Below are positions 9,402-18,595 of a stretch of 64,000 nt of DNA, piece by piece (position 1 is the first letter of the stretch; each line of letters begins with the position of its first letter). The notes beneath the pieces were generated by a model that worked only from the letters and a program-made list of their open reading frames with translations, did no database searches and was not told the DNA's origin. Origin of the DNA: Scalindua sp964344685 (GTDB lineage Bacteria; Planctomycetota; Brocadiia; Brocadiales; Scalinduaceae). Location of the stretch: positions 27,674-91,673 of the forward strand of contig CAYFOK010000016.1 in NCBI GenBank assembly GCA_964344685.1, given 5' to 3'. A program made the position numbers and the translations under genes.

Positions 9402-10436
9402 ATGATAAATATAAACATACCTTTACTTGCCGCTTCGAAGGAAGCTTTAACAATCGGAATTGTTATAGGCGCCATCTTTTTAATTTTGTTTCTCCTTTTA
9501 ATATTTAAATATGGTTGGTTATATATACAGGCATTAGCATCTGGTGCCAATGTTGCACTTCTTCAACTAATCGGAATGACATTCAGACGTGTTAACGCAA
9601 GAATCATTGTCGACTCACGCATAATGGCAAAAAAAGCAGGCCTTGATTATGATACTCCTCAACTTGAAGCACACTACCTGGCAAGAGGTAATGTCCCTAA
9701 CGTAATCAGGGCATTAATTGCGGCCGATAAGGCAAAAATTGACCTTGGCTTCGACAGGGCCTGTGCAATAGATCTGGCAGGAAGAGACGTACTGGATGCC
9801 GTTAAAACAAGTGTCAACCCGAAGGTGATTGACTGTCCTGACTCGACCAAGGGAAGGCAGACGATTGATGCAGTAGCAATGGATGGTATCCAGCTCAAGG
9901 CAAAGGCCCGTGTAACAGTAAGGGCAAACATCGAACGGTTAGTTGGCGGAGCAACGGAAGAGACTATTATTGCACGTGTCGGTGAGGGCATAGTAACCAC
10001 AATTGGTTCTGCAGAAACACACAAGAAGGTATTGGAGAACCCTGATTCAATTTCAAAAAGGGTACTGGAAAAAGGTCTTGATTCAGGTACCGCCTTTGAG
10101 ATATTATCTATCGATATTGCCGATATTGATGTGGGTGAAAATATAGGAGCCAAACTTCAAGCTGACCAGGCTGAAGCTGACAAAAGAGTAGCACAGGCAG
10201 AAGCAGAAAAACGCAGAGCAATGGCAGTAGCAAGAGCGCAGGAAATGACTGCATTGGTAGAAGAGAACCGGGCAAAAGTTGTTCTTGCAGAAGCGGAAGT
10301 CCCAAAAGCAATTTCTCAGGCATTCAGAGAAGGCAACCTAGGGATAATGGACTATTATCATTTGAAAAATATTCAGGCAGATACGGAAATGAGAACATCT
10401 ATTTCTAAGACAAGCGATGATATTCCAAAAGCGTAA
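9402..10436 (+). CDS. floA: flotillin-like protein FloA
   Basis: A 344-residue SPFH protein matching the FloA (YqfA, UPF0365) family. It has one N-terminal membrane segment (~18-40), then VDSRIMAKKAGLDYDTPQLE and YLARGNVPNVIRALIAADKA. A long Ala/Glu-rich coiled-coil tail (QAEADKRVAQAEAEKRRAMA) follows. FloA organises functional membrane microdomains at the inner face of the membrane. GGAG lies a few bases before the ATG. It is co-transcribed with the two nfeD genes. Confidence 0.95.
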   Translation: MININIPLLAASKEALTIGIVIGAIFLILFLLLIFKYGWLYIQALASGANVALLQLIGMTFRRVNARIIVDSRIMAKKAGLDYDTPQLEAHYLARGNVPNVIRALIAADKAKIDLGFDRACAIDLAGRDVLDAVKTSVNPKVIDCPDSTKGRQTIDAVAMDGIQLKAKARVTVRANIERLVGGATEETIIARVGEGIVTTIGSAETHKKVLENPDSISKRVLEKGLDSGTAFEILSIDIADIDVGENIGAKLQADQAEADKRVAQAEAEKRRAMAVARAQEMTALVEENRAKVVLAEAEVPKAISQAFREGNLGIMDYYHLKNIQADTEMRTSISKTSDDIPKA

Positions 10437-10473
10437 CATCATTATATTTAGTCTGCCGGCAAGTTCTACATAA

Positions 10474-10554
10474 ACTGGGATACTCTCGAAAAGTCCTCGG
10501 CATTTTTTATCCGGGGAAGAGAGGCAATACTGGAATCCTCTCGAAAGAGAGGTA
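10474..10554 (+). repeat. structured repeat element, copy 1
   Basis: An ~81-bp element that recurs at 11091-11170. It folds into two hairpins. The first is a long arm (CTCTC with GAGAG, inner CCTCGG with CCGGGG). The second is a short perfect one, CCTCTC-GAAA-GAGAGG, with a GNRA-type loop. The second copy keeps both hairpins with paired base changes, indicating selection on RNA or DNA structure. It sits between floA and the small gene at 10585. Confidence 0.75.
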
Positions 10555-10584
10555 AGTAGTGCTTATTAACCAAAGGAAACATTA

Positions 10585-11061
10585 ATGGAACAATTAGTCT
10601 GGGCTATCGCAATAATTGCTTTTATAATATACACCGCTATTAAAAACCGGGCCAGAAGCAAAGCGTACACCAATATTGACAGGACTGCTGAAACCGAGCA
10701 TACAGCAGGGGGAGATGATGACCAGCTTAGCAGATACATGGAAGAACTGCTTGGTATTGAAAGACATGAGACCAGAAAGCAAATAAGTGTTAAGGAAGAA
10801 AAACCGAAACCTTTAAAAAAGAGAGTCAAGCAGGAACCTGAAAGAGAACCTGAGGCGCAAGTTGGTCAATTCGTATCACCATTAACAAAGAAATTTGATA
10901 AAAAACAGAAATCTCCTCTTCCTGTAAAGGGAAAGAGAGATATTTGCCATACAACTTTTCCATGGGGTGCTTTATCGAAGAAAGATCTTCCCAATGCCAT
11001 AATTTTATCAGAGATAATTGGCCCTCCGATCTCAAAAAGAAAGAGCCATAGATTATTTTAA
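10585..11061 (+). CDS. conserved hypothetical membrane-anchored protein
   Basis: A 158-residue protein with one N-terminal membrane helix (WAIAIIAFIIYTAI). A long charged, Lys/Glu/Pro-rich linker and a short C-terminal motif, NAIILSEIIGPPISKRK, follow. An ILSEI.GPP-like tail of this kind occurs at the end of many otherwise unrelated bacterial anchored proteins; its function is not known to me. It follows the nfeD/floA operon but is separated from it by 148 bp holding a structured repeat. Another repeat array begins immediately after its stop. A role connected with the FloA membrane domain is possible from position only. Confidence 0.7.
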   Translation: MEQLVWAIAIIAFIIYTAIKNRARSKAYTNIDRTAETEHTAGGDDDQLSRYMEELLGIERHETRKQISVKEEKPKPLKKRVKQEPEREPEAQVGQFVSPLTKKFDKKQKSPLPVKGKRDICHTTFPWGALSKKDLPNAIILSEIIGPPISKRKSHRLF

Positions 11062-11170
11062 TACTGGAGTCCTCCCGAAAGACAGGTCATACTGGAATCC
11101 TTTCGAGAAGCCCTCGGCATCTTTTGCCCGGGGAAGAAAGGTAAAGCTGAAAATCCTTTCGAAAGAAAGG
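11062..11170 (+). repeat. structured repeat element, partial copy plus copy 2
   Basis: 11062-11090 is a partial unit resembling the short-hairpin half. 11091-11170 is a full second copy of the element at 10474-10554. The short hairpin here is CCTTTC-GAAA-GAAAGG, so a C-G pair of copy 1 has become T-A on both sides with the loop unchanged. The long arm keeps CCCTCGG paired with CCGGGG. It ends 29 bp before tRNA-Leu. Confidence 0.72.
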
Positions 11171-11199
11171 AATATGACTTCTGAAGGTACAACTTGGTA

Positions 11200-11286
11200 G
11201 CCAGAGTGGTGGAATTGGCAGACGCGCCGGACTCAAAATCCGGTCCCCGCAAGGGGGTGTGGGTTCAACTCCCACCTCTGGCACCA
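11200..11286 (+). tRNA. tRNA-Leu (CAA)
   Basis: An 87-nt class II tRNA with a long variable arm (CCCCGCAAGGGGG). Acceptor GCCAGAG pairs with CTCTGGC, the discriminator is A and CCA is encoded. The anticodon loop CTCAAAA gives CAA, reading UUG. It converges on the DNA polymerase gene, whose stop lies 4 bp away. Confidence 0.97.
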
Positions 11287-11290
11287 TACA

Positions 11291-13513
11291 TCAGAAAAAC
11301 GGCTTAAATTTATCATAAAGAGCCTTGAGCTTCTTTTTATAATACTCTACATTCTCATCCGGCTCTTTACTGTCCCATTGCGAAGCAAGTTTACAGTTAT
11401 CAAACACCCTTACCCTGCTTTTGTCACCAATTACATAATATGAGACTTGATCACCAGGCTGGTAGTTACGTTCCGATTTAAGAGCCAGTTCGTATGCCGC
11501 TGCGGCGCTTCTCTTCTTTTGACTTACTTTTTCGGAATAAACTGCTAGCGATTCCTTAAGAGTTTCCTTCTTGATAAACATCTTTTTGTCCCACTTATGA
11601 TTCTCAAGTTCTTTCTCGTACTTATCCAGAAGCTTATCCACCTCTTCCCCTTCTCCCTTGAGCAGATACAGGAACATCTCCTCCATAAATCTGCGCTGAA
11701 AGAGCTCCAGCCCTCTCGAACGCAGGCCGGACCCCTTAATGATTATTTTGTCATTATAATCAAGAAGCACATAGTTTTTAATTTTGTAGCTGAACATAGC
11801 TCTATATCTGCCGGCTAATTCGAGTTTTATACCTTCAGGCAGTGAGTTTGACAATTCATTAATAATCCCTTCCTCGTCCTTCTTCTTTTTAACTCTGTCG
11901 GGAGGAACAAAGTATATTCCGTCAGTATCAATCTCTATCACTTTACAATCGTTATCCTCCAGCCATTCAATCATGGATTTGATAATCTCTCTTCCCTTAG
12001 CTGTTACTTTATTGGCAACCTCAAAATCACTGAAATGACCATAAGCGAAGCCAAGATAGCCATAGAATGAATTTATGAGCACCTTGAAAGTGGACTGGAG
12101 CGCATCATAATACATCTTTTCTGATTTTGTTTTAGCAGTATCTACCATCTCCTTTGCATTCAACCTGAAATCCTTCAAATCGCTTAATAACGAATTAAAA
12201 ATATTCAGTTCATCAACGTCTGGAAAATATTTAAACGTTAACATTATGGATGGATACAATGACTGAACATCGCAGTATAAAACCCTGTTGATAACGCCCT
12301 GAAGAAACATGTCTGTATATCCTCCGGAATACTCTCTGGTCGGAGATGTGCGGGGAATTGAATTACATGAATTTATGTATTCTCTTATAAATAGCGAATT
12401 AATCTTTGTCGCATTTCCCCTGATGATGGTATTCTGAAATGAGTAGGGAAATATCTGTGTCTGATAATAAAAGCTTTGTCCCAGTATCTCACTGATAGCC
12501 CTTGTTTCCCTGACATCGTCCAGACCATACTTTATAAGTTCATCCGGCTTATTATCAAAATACCAGCTTAACTTATCCGGCTCTATATACGTTCTGTCCG
12601 GAGAAGCAACATTAAAATGCCTGGCTACATTCTTGAGGCCATAGCTCTCCAGGCTTCTCGCAGTAACGTCATACATCTGTGCCAGTAAATACGTGTCTAC
12701 AATGTGACGTCCATAGACCTCAAATTTTTTATAAGAAATTGTTCTCTCGGCTATGTTTAAGCGTGACGAGTGCGATTTGATGGTTTGCTTATTTCTGCCT
12801 AAAGCCAAAGGGACCTTATACCGTCGCGCACGTGCCTCTATATAAACCAAATCAAAGTTGAAGATATTATGACCCTCAATTACGTCAGGGTCTCTTAAAT
12901 TTATCTGCTCAACCATAATCTCCAGCATCTTTTTCTCGTCATGTTCCCTACCTGAAATGATATACTCCCACCCGCTGCTGTCCGATAGAGATATCAGAGT
13001 AATTCTGTCTTCTTCTCTATGTGGATTCGAAAATTCAAATCCCTCTGCACAATAAGTTTCGATGTCAAGCTGGAGCCTGGACAGGTTCTCAAACAGCATT
13101 CCTTTAAAGAGTGTTTGGCCTGAAATGAGCAGATATTGATGAACCGGATCATTTAAAAAAAAGAATGGTGCACTCAGGCTTGCAGGGGTCGCTCCAGTTA
13201 CCCTCTTAAAATGTTTCAATAAGAGCTGTAAATCCGCCCAGTTTTCCAGCAATACCAGGTACTTATAATAAGCATCTCCCTTAAGCCTCTTTGCCTTATA
13301 CGTTCCATCCCAGCCATCCATATAGCTGGTTTCTTCCAGTAAGATGAATGGTTTAAAAGCTGCTTTCTTTGATGTAATTTTCTTTTTTTTACGATAAAAT
13401 ACCTCCACACTGTTTTCCCCATCAAACTCAACAGCCGTAATATACGGAGTAGAATCACGCCCAAAGAGAATCTCATTCTCGTGAAAAGATACCTTCTTGA
13501 ATTTCATATCCAT
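11291..13513 (-). CDS. family B DNA polymerase
   Basis: A 740-residue replicative or repair-type B-family polymerase resembling archaeal enzymes. Exonuclease motif LQLDIETYC lies in the N-terminal third, with further exonuclease blocks GHNIFNFDLVYIEAR and YGLDDVRET. Polymerase motif A is CDVQSLYPSIML, motif B is KVLINSFYGYLG and motif C is EIDTDGIYF (DTDG rather than the DTDS of E. coli Pol II). All catalytic acids appear present, so it should be active with proofreading. It overlaps the start of the upstream histidine phosphatase gene by 10 bp, indicating translational coupling. Role inferred: repair or lesion-tolerant synthesis. Confidence 0.93.
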   Translation of the reverse strand: MDMKFKKVSFHENEILFGRDSTPYITAVEFDGENSVEVFYRKKKKITSKKAAFKPFILLEETSYMDGWDGTYKAKRLKGDAYYKYLVLLENWADLQLLLKHFKRVTGATPASLSAPFFFLNDPVHQYLLISGQTLFKGMLFENLSRLQLDIETYCAEGFEFSNPHREEDRITLISLSDSSGWEYIISGREHDEKKMLEIMVEQINLRDPDVIEGHNIFNFDLVYIEARARRYKVPLALGRNKQTIKSHSSRLNIAERTISYKKFEVYGRHIVDTYLLAQMYDVTARSLESYGLKNVARHFNVASPDRTYIEPDKLSWYFDNKPDELIKYGLDDVRETRAISEILGQSFYYQTQIFPYSFQNTIIRGNATKINSLFIREYINSCNSIPRTSPTREYSGGYTDMFLQGVINRVLYCDVQSLYPSIMLTFKYFPDVDELNIFNSLLSDLKDFRLNAKEMVDTAKTKSEKMYYDALQSTFKVLINSFYGYLGFAYGHFSDFEVANKVTAKGREIIKSMIEWLEDNDCKVIEIDTDGIYFVPPDRVKKKKDEEGIINELSNSLPEGIKLELAGRYRAMFSYKIKNYVLLDYNDKIIIKGSGLRSRGLELFQRRFMEEMFLYLLKGEGEEVDKLLDKYEKELENHKWDKKMFIKKETLKESLAVYSEKVSQKKRSAAAAYELALKSERNYQPGDQVSYYVIGDKSRVRVFDNCKLASQWDSKEPDENVEYYKKKLKALYDKFKPFF

Positions 13514-14085
13514 TTGTAACTTACACCCTTCTTATTAAAGTATAATACTCCAATATCATAATTCTTTGTATTTAACCTATCGTCCAGCTTATTAATATAA
13601 TGTTTTAATATAGTCTCGATAACTCCAAAATGAGTCATAAACAGAATTGTCCCTCCTACGTGTAAATCTAATACCATTTCGACAAAATCTAATACCCTTT
13701 TACTGAATGAATCTCCGCTTTCTCCATCAGGGTAACGCCTATGAGTCTGCTTTTTATGAAGCTGGATGATGTCCATTATGTCTTCAATGTTCCTACCGGT
13801 GAGCTGGCCAAAATCTATCTCCCTTAGATCGGCACAATAATTGACTATTATATTGGTATCCAACTCATCCAGTAATATCTCAAGGCTTTTTCTGGCCCTT
13901 TCAAGATCGCTGCAGAAGATGGCATCGAAAATTATACCCTTGAGCATTTTAGCCCTGCCCCTTGTGGAAGTAATGCCTTCACGCGTCAACGGAGAATCAT
14001 TATGACTCTGGATAACCCTGCGAACGTTATACTCAGTTTGCCCATGCCTCATGAGATATAAAGTAGTTGTTTTGCCATTATCCAC
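13504..14085 (-). CDS. histidine phosphatase (phosphoglycerate mutase) family protein
   Basis: A ~193-residue phosphatase. LYLMRHGQTEYN is the phospho-His loop; DLERARKSLE, EIDFGQLTGR and a second His in FMTHFGVIE complete the family pattern. Substrates vary (sugar phosphates, nucleotides, cobalamin intermediates) and cannot be assigned here. I prefer GTG at 14085 because GGAGG lies 8 bp upstream; an in-frame GTG at 14100 overlaps that site. Its stop region overlaps the polymerase start by 10 bp, so both are likely expressed together. Confidence 0.85.
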   Translation of the reverse strand: MDNGKTTTLYLMRHGQTEYNVRRVIQSHNDSPLTREGITSTRGRAKMLKGIIFDAIFCSDLERARKSLEILLDELDTNIIVNYCADLREIDFGQLTGRNIEDIMDIIQLHKKQTHRRYPDGESGDSFSKRVLDFVEMVLDLHVGGTILFMTHFGVIETILKHYINKLDDRLNTKNYDIGVLYFNKKGVSYKWI

Positions 14086-14213
14086 AGGTAATACCTCCAC
14101 CGCCGGAAACCATAATCACAGAATTCATTTTATGGTTCAGTGCGCTTTTGTCCAGTAGAATTAAACATATTTTTTAATCTGGATATTTATCACGATTTTT
14201 ATAGAATAAATTT

Positions 14214-15371
14214 ATGAACATGGTATCAAAAGAACTGTTTCAACAGATGGTAAGCATCCGCCGTGAGATCCATATGCAGCCGGAGCTGGGCTATCAGGAA
14301 GAGAACACCGCGGCCGTCATAACCCGGGAATTAGAAAGGCTCGGTATAAAGGCTACTACAGAAGTTGGAAAAACCGGTGTGGTAGGTCAGATTAATGATG
14401 GAGGACCGGTGGTAGCTTTAAGGGCAGACATGGACGCCCTGGCTATTCAGGAAGAGACAGGGCTTGAGTTTGCCTCAAAGACTAAAGGCGTAATGCATGC
14501 CTGCGGACACGACGGCCATGTCGCAATGCTGCTAGGCGCAGCCTCTTTATTGAAGGAATCACTTAAGACCGGTAGTGTATTACTTGTATTTCAACCGGCA
14601 GAAGAAGGCGGCGCCGGAGCTCTGAAGATCATGGAATCAGGACTGCTCGATAATGCAAAAGCAATATTCGCATGCCATCTTGACAGACACTATAAAACAG
14701 GAAAATTAGTAGTGCAGCCCGGCCCGATTTCAGCCTTTACCGATAGATTTGATATTACTATTACCGGCAAAGGAGGCCATGCGGCACAGCCGCATGATGC
14801 AGTTGACGCAATAGTAGTAGCCAGCCTTATTGTAATGTCCCTGCAGACTATAGTATCAAGAGAAGTAAATCCCATGCATCCGTCTATTGTCTCGGTAGGG
14901 CGAATCGAAGGAGGCTCAGTGCCAAATGCCGTTGCAGAGACAGCTAAGCTTACCGGAACGATACGTACAACAGAAACTCAAGTAAGGGAGCAGATACTAT
15001 CGGGCATAACACGTATTGTAGACGCGGCCGGGATACTACACAATGCAGATGTCAGTGTAGACTTTACTATGGGCTACCCTTCAGTTATTAATACCGTCGA
15101 AGAGTGTGACATAGCCAGAGCGGCAGTCAAAAACATTATTGGAGACAAAGCCCTGGTTGACAGCAAATTTGCATGTATGGGAGGTGAAGACTTCTCTTAT
15201 TATCTGGAGAAGACCCCTGGATGCCTTGTAAGGCTGGGTGCCCAGAAAGAAGGTTTGGAAGGAATACCGGCCCATAGCTCAACCTTCGATTTCGATGAAA
15301 ATGCACTGGGCATTGGTGCCGCATTCATGGCAGAGGCTGCAAGACTGACAATTGACCGCCTGTCACAATAA
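14214..15371 (+). CDS. M20D family amidohydrolase
   Basis: A 385-residue metallo-amidohydrolase of the hippurate/IAA-amino-acid/N-acyl-amino-acid hydrolase group. Visible metal ligands are ACGHDGHVAML and PAEEGGAGA, and a late His lies in IPAHSSTFDFDE. The lid domain includes GKGGHAAQPH. It hydrolyses an amide between an acyl group and an amino acid or a diaminopimelate derivative; the precise substrate is unknown. Cytoplasmic, no signal peptide. It is transcribed alone, divergent from the phosphatase/polymerase pair. Confidence 0.9.
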   Translation: MNMVSKELFQQMVSIRREIHMQPELGYQEENTAAVITRELERLGIKATTEVGKTGVVGQINDGGPVVALRADMDALAIQEETGLEFASKTKGVMHACGHDGHVAMLLGAASLLKESLKTGSVLLVFQPAEEGGAGALKIMESGLLDNAKAIFACHLDRHYKTGKLVVQPGPISAFTDRFDITITGKGGHAAQPHDAVDAIVVASLIVMSLQTIVSREVNPMHPSIVSVGRIEGGSVPNAVAETAKLTGTIRTTETQVREQILSGITRIVDAAGILHNADVSVDFTMGYPSVINTVEECDIARAAVKNIIGDKALVDSKFACMGGEDFSYYLEKTPGCLVRLGAQKEGLEGIPAHSSTFDFDENALGIGAAFMAEAARLTIDRLSQ

Positions 15372-15375
15372 ACAC

Positions 15376-15411
15376 CTGATCCGTTAAGATCATTCAGGCC
15401 TTTTCTTTAAA
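15376..15411 (+). terminator. putative rho-independent terminator
   Basis: CCTGAT and ATCATTCAGG form a stem just after the amidohydrolase stop and are followed by a T-rich run. It overlaps the 3' end of the convergent gene. Confidence 0.5.
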
Positions 15412-15999
15412 TCTTGTCCGAAAAAAAGACACCAGAAACATTGATATATGACAACATGTTGGCAGCATGGCAGAGATACCCATTATAACGCCAAAGTAAA
15501 TGTTACGCTTGTTGGCAAACGGATTTCTCAATGCATCATTCAGCATTTTTCTGTAATCCTCGTTCCTGCCGGACAGATCCTGCCGTACTGATTCAAATAG
15601 ATGAATGAGCCAACCGGAAAAGGAGAAGACATACAATACCCAGAAGGTCGCCAGTACTGCAATTATCAGATCAAGCGATAGATGTGAAACGTATTCCAGA
15701 TTTTTTCTGGCACCTAGAGCATGGCGAATAATAAGTATAGTAACAAAAAATGAAAGGCTGTCGAAAAGTGCACCCAGAAAGCCAACAGGAAATTGTACTT
15801 TGAAATAGTGCTGACCGGGGATGCCGCGTGTAAGTTCAGGGAAGGCCGTAAACATCGCCCACCAGTAACACGCAATATTTATTAGAACAAAGAATAGAAA
15901 AAGCATGGGATAAAAAAAATAAAGGCTCCCTCTTTTAGCTTCGTAAAATTCCAATAAAGTCCTTAAATAATCTCTCCATACTATTATTGTTGCATTCAT
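15394..15999 (-). CDS. hypothetical multi-pass membrane protein
   Basis: A 201-residue protein with about four hydrophobic helices (LYFFYPMLFLFFVLINIACYW; FPVGFLGALFDSLSFFVTILI; LIIAVLATFWVLYVFSF; and a C-terminal IMGISAMLPTCCHISMFLV). I do not recognise the family. AGGA lies before the ATG. It converges on the amidohydrolase gene and is followed in the same orientation by unrelated genes, so the context gives no clear function. Confidence 0.6.
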   Translation of the reverse strand: MNATIIVWRDYLRTLLEFYEAKRGSLYFFYPMLFLFFVLINIACYWWAMFTAFPELTRGIPGQHYFKVQFPVGFLGALFDSLSFFVTILIIRHALGARKNLEYVSHLSLDLIIAVLATFWVLYVFSFSGWLIHLFESVRQDLSGRNEDYRKMLNDALRNPFANKRNIYFGVIMGISAMLPTCCHISMFLVSFFRTRFKEKA

Positions 16000-16126
16000 A
16001 AAAAATCCTGTCAGGAGAAAACCCTTTAAATACCTGCGCAGAGCTTAAACTGAAAGTATATCAATAAATATTGAAGAAGTGAATATAAAATGATTTGTGA
16101 ATTGGAATTCTAATAAATAGAGATTA

Positions 16127-16801
16127 CTAATCCGGGTCCCATATTATTCCCCGGTCGGCATGCTCGTTCGGCCACCCTTCATTGGTGGTACCGTCACTAT
16201 CTCCATTTTGTACTCTCTCGACATGGCCATCCATAAAAAGAATATTTGCACCTCCTGAATGTCTTTGCGCGACGCTTCCGAAGGAACCTTCATACTGCCT
16301 CGCGATGGTTGTATTATTAATCCTGCCGTCAAATAACAATACAGTCCTGGACGGAAATCTTATTGAGTCAATCATCCGGCTGCACATTGATCCCTTAGCA
16401 AGCTGAGTATTCATTTTAATGGTTTTGGTGTTGTCCTTTTTATCTTGAGATACCGTATTAATAACAGGATCCTGTTTTATCAGCATAAGTTTCTCTTTTG
16501 TCGAAATCTCTTTCTGATTCTCAGGTAATATATCTGCTGTTATGAATCTATCAACAGCTTTGAACCAGACCTCGCCGCTGCACGACGCACTATTGCTCTC
16601 CAACGGTAGATAACCATCGTTTTCGGCTGCATATTGAGCCAGGCACTTAAAGATCTGCCCCATGTTGCTCATACATACTGCCTGATTCGATTTCTCCCTG
16701 ATCATCGAAAGGGCAGGAAGCACCAGTCCCATAATTGTAAAAATAATTAATACAACTATGACAATCTCAATCAATGTAAATGCGTGATTGTTCTTATTCA
16801 T
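16127..16801 (-). CDS. prepilin-type pseudopilin, DUF1559-like
   Basis: A 224-residue protein with a type IV prepilin/type II secretion N-terminus: short basic leader, FTLIEIVIVVLIIFTIMGL helix and a C-terminal H-S-G-G-A-N-I-L-F-M-DGHV block. That last block is the H-x-DG signature of planctomycete DUF1559-type pseudopilins, which are found in very large paralogous sets. The residue before the cleavage site is Ala (HA|FTLIE) instead of the usual Gly. Expected location: processed by prepilin peptidase and inserted in the cytoplasmic membrane. It is monocistronic by appearance. Confidence 0.88.
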   Translation of the reverse strand: MNKNNHAFTLIEIVIVVLIIFTIMGLVLPALSMIREKSNQAVCMSNMGQIFKCLAQYAAENDGYLPLESNSASCSGEVWFKAVDRFITADILPENQKEISTKEKLMLIKQDPVINTVSQDKKDNTKTIKMNTQLAKGSMCSRMIDSIRFPSRTVLLFDGRINNTTIARQYEGSFGSVAQRHSGGANILFMDGHVERVQNGDSDGTTNEGWPNEHADRGIIWDPD

Positions 16802-17081
16802 AATTTAACCATGCTTCCATGCTCGGCTAAACCAGTTTTAGATGTACTTCATACCGGATACACTTTGAACTTCCTGTTCAGGCAGAACCCGGCTATTGAA
16901 AAACCTATTCAGTCTCTAAGATTTTTCCCCAGATAACAGTATCAGGAAAAACTATTACCAACGCTGATGCTCAGCAAAACGAAAGAAAATATGGGATTCC
17001 CGGTTTTGCTCTAAAAAACTATTTATTATAATAAAAGTAATTCAATCTTTACTAAATATAATACATACAAAAAAATTGAGA

Positions 17082-17363
17082 TCATTCAATCGCAATATGG
17101 TCCTTTATTTTACTGAAGACCTTATCTCCAATACCTTTTACATCTTTCAAACCATCAATTGTGGAAAAAGATCCATGCTTTTCACGATGTTTAACTATAG
17201 ATTCCGCCTTCTTTTCGCCAATGCCTTTTAATGACATTAGCTCCTCAACTGTTGCTGTGTTAATGTTTACCTTTGCACTATGCTCCGCATTGGCAAAGTT
17301 ACTGACAAAAGATACCAGGGCTGCAAATATTAATATTGCAGCTGTTTTGCGCATAACATCCAT
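17082..17363 (-). CDS. ComEA-like helix-hairpin-helix protein
   Basis: A ~93-residue exported protein: signal peptide (MRKTAAILIFAALVSF...ANA), then NINTATVEELMSLKGIGEKKAESIV and VKGIGDKVFSKI, i.e. two HhH units as in ComEA. ComEA binds double-stranded DNA outside the cytoplasmic membrane during DNA uptake. ATG at 17363 is chosen because GGAG lies 7 bp upstream; an in-frame TTG 18 bp earlier overlaps that site. No other competence gene is adjacent. Confidence 0.85.
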   Translation of the reverse strand: MDVMRKTAAILIFAALVSFVSNFANAEHSAKVNINTATVEELMSLKGIGEKKAESIVKHREKHGSFSTIDGLKDVKGIGDKVFSKIKDHIAIE

Positions 17364-17587
17364 GTTATTGCTCCTTTCCAAAACAGGAATCCCATATTAA
17401 TAATGTGTGTGAATTGTATGTGTGAAATTTGCTGCAGAAAAATGAAGTGTCTAGAGCATCCGTTCTCCCCGGCTAACTATATGTCTAATTAATTTTTCTT
17501 AAAACCACTAGCATTTAACATTTCTTTCAAGACAAAGTCAAGGTAAATATGGAGGAAAAGTATTAGTATAACCTTAAGAGCTTCCTG

Positions 17588-18595
17588 TCACTTCTTTCCA
17601 TAATAGTCCAGGTACCATTCTACAAATTTTCTGATTCCCTTCTCAATTGGAGTGGAAGGCTTGAACCCAATACTGCCCAGATCGTCCACGTCGGCAAACG
17701 TTTCATGTACATCGCCCGGCTGCATTGGCAAAAGGTTCTTTTCCGCCTTCTTCCCCAGACAATCCTCTAATACCTCTATAAACTTCATAAGCTCAATTGG
17801 ACTGCTATTTCCAATATTATATATCCTATATGGTGCATAACTCGTTGCAGAGTCCGGATTATTACTATCCCAATCTGTGTCAGGTTCCGGGATTCTTTCA
17901 ACTACCCTGATTACACCTTCTACAATATCATCTATATATGTAAAATCTCTCTTCATCTTTCCCTCATTAAACACATCAATAGGCCTCTCCTCCATAATTG
18001 CCCTGGTAAATAAAAACAGAGCCATATCCGGACGTCCAAGCGGACCATAAACAGTGAAAAATCTCAGTCCCGTACACGGTAATTTGTATAGACTTGAATA
18101 GGAGTGGGCCATAAGTTCGTTTGATTTTTTTGTGGCAGCATAAAGAGAGATAGGATGATCAACATTATGGTGTACCGAAAACGGCATCGTTGTGTTTGCC
18201 CCGTAAACTGAACTCGAAGAAGCAAAGACCAGATGTTTAATATCACTGTGCCTGCACCCTTCAAGTATATTTAAGAAGCCTACAACATTGCTGTCAACAT
18301 AAGCGTGCGGATTTGTCAGTGAATACCTTACACCGGCCTGTGCGGCCAGATTTACGACATAATCAAAACTATTTTCAGAAAATAATTTTTCAATTCCCTC
18401 TCGATCAACTAAATCCAGTTTATGAAATGTAAACCCTGGGTGCCCTTTGAGTTCGTTTAACCTGGCCTTCTTCAGATCAACATCATAATACTCATTAAGG
18501 TTGTCAATCCCGACAACATTATTGTCTTCTTCAAGAAGGCGTTTAGATAAATGAAAGCCTATGAAACCGGCAGCTCCTGTTATTAAATATTTCAT
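17588..18595 (-). CDS. NAD-dependent epimerase, UDP-glucuronate 4-epimerase-like
   Basis: A 335-residue extended SDR enzyme. It has the N-terminal TGAAGFIGFHLSKRL Rossmann fingerprint, SSSSVYG, the YAATKKSNE catalytic Tyr/Lys and the substrate block LRFFTVYGPLGRPDMAL. The NLNEYYDVDLKKARL segment is characteristic of the UDP-glucuronate 4-epimerase (CapI/LspL-like) subgroup, which makes UDP-galacturonate for surface polysaccharides. It lies 3' of a NusG/UpxY-like antiterminator on the same strand, a pairing seen at polysaccharide loci. Confidence 0.9.
   Translation of the reverse strand: MKYLITGAAGFIGFHLSKRLLEEDNNVVGIDNLNEYYDVDLKKARLNELKGHPGFTFHKLDLVDREGIEKLFSENSFDYVVNLAAQAGVRYSLTNPHAYVDSNVVGFLNILEGCRHSDIKHLVFASSSSVYGANTTMPFSVHHNVDHPISLYAATKKSNELMAHSYSSLYKLPCTGLRFFTVYGPLGRPDMALFLFTRAIMEERPIDVFNEGKMKRDFTYIDDIVEGVIRVVERIPEPDTDWDSNNPDSATSYAPYRIYNIGNSSPIELMKFIEVLEDCLGKKAEKNLLPMQPGDVHETFADVDDLGSIGFKPSTPIEKGIRKFVEWYLDYYGKK

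Noticed and set aside
11058..11287. Minus-strand open frames over tRNA-Leu (EVGVEPTPP...)
   Set aside because: Same artefact: antisense of tRNA-Leu and of the structured repeats.
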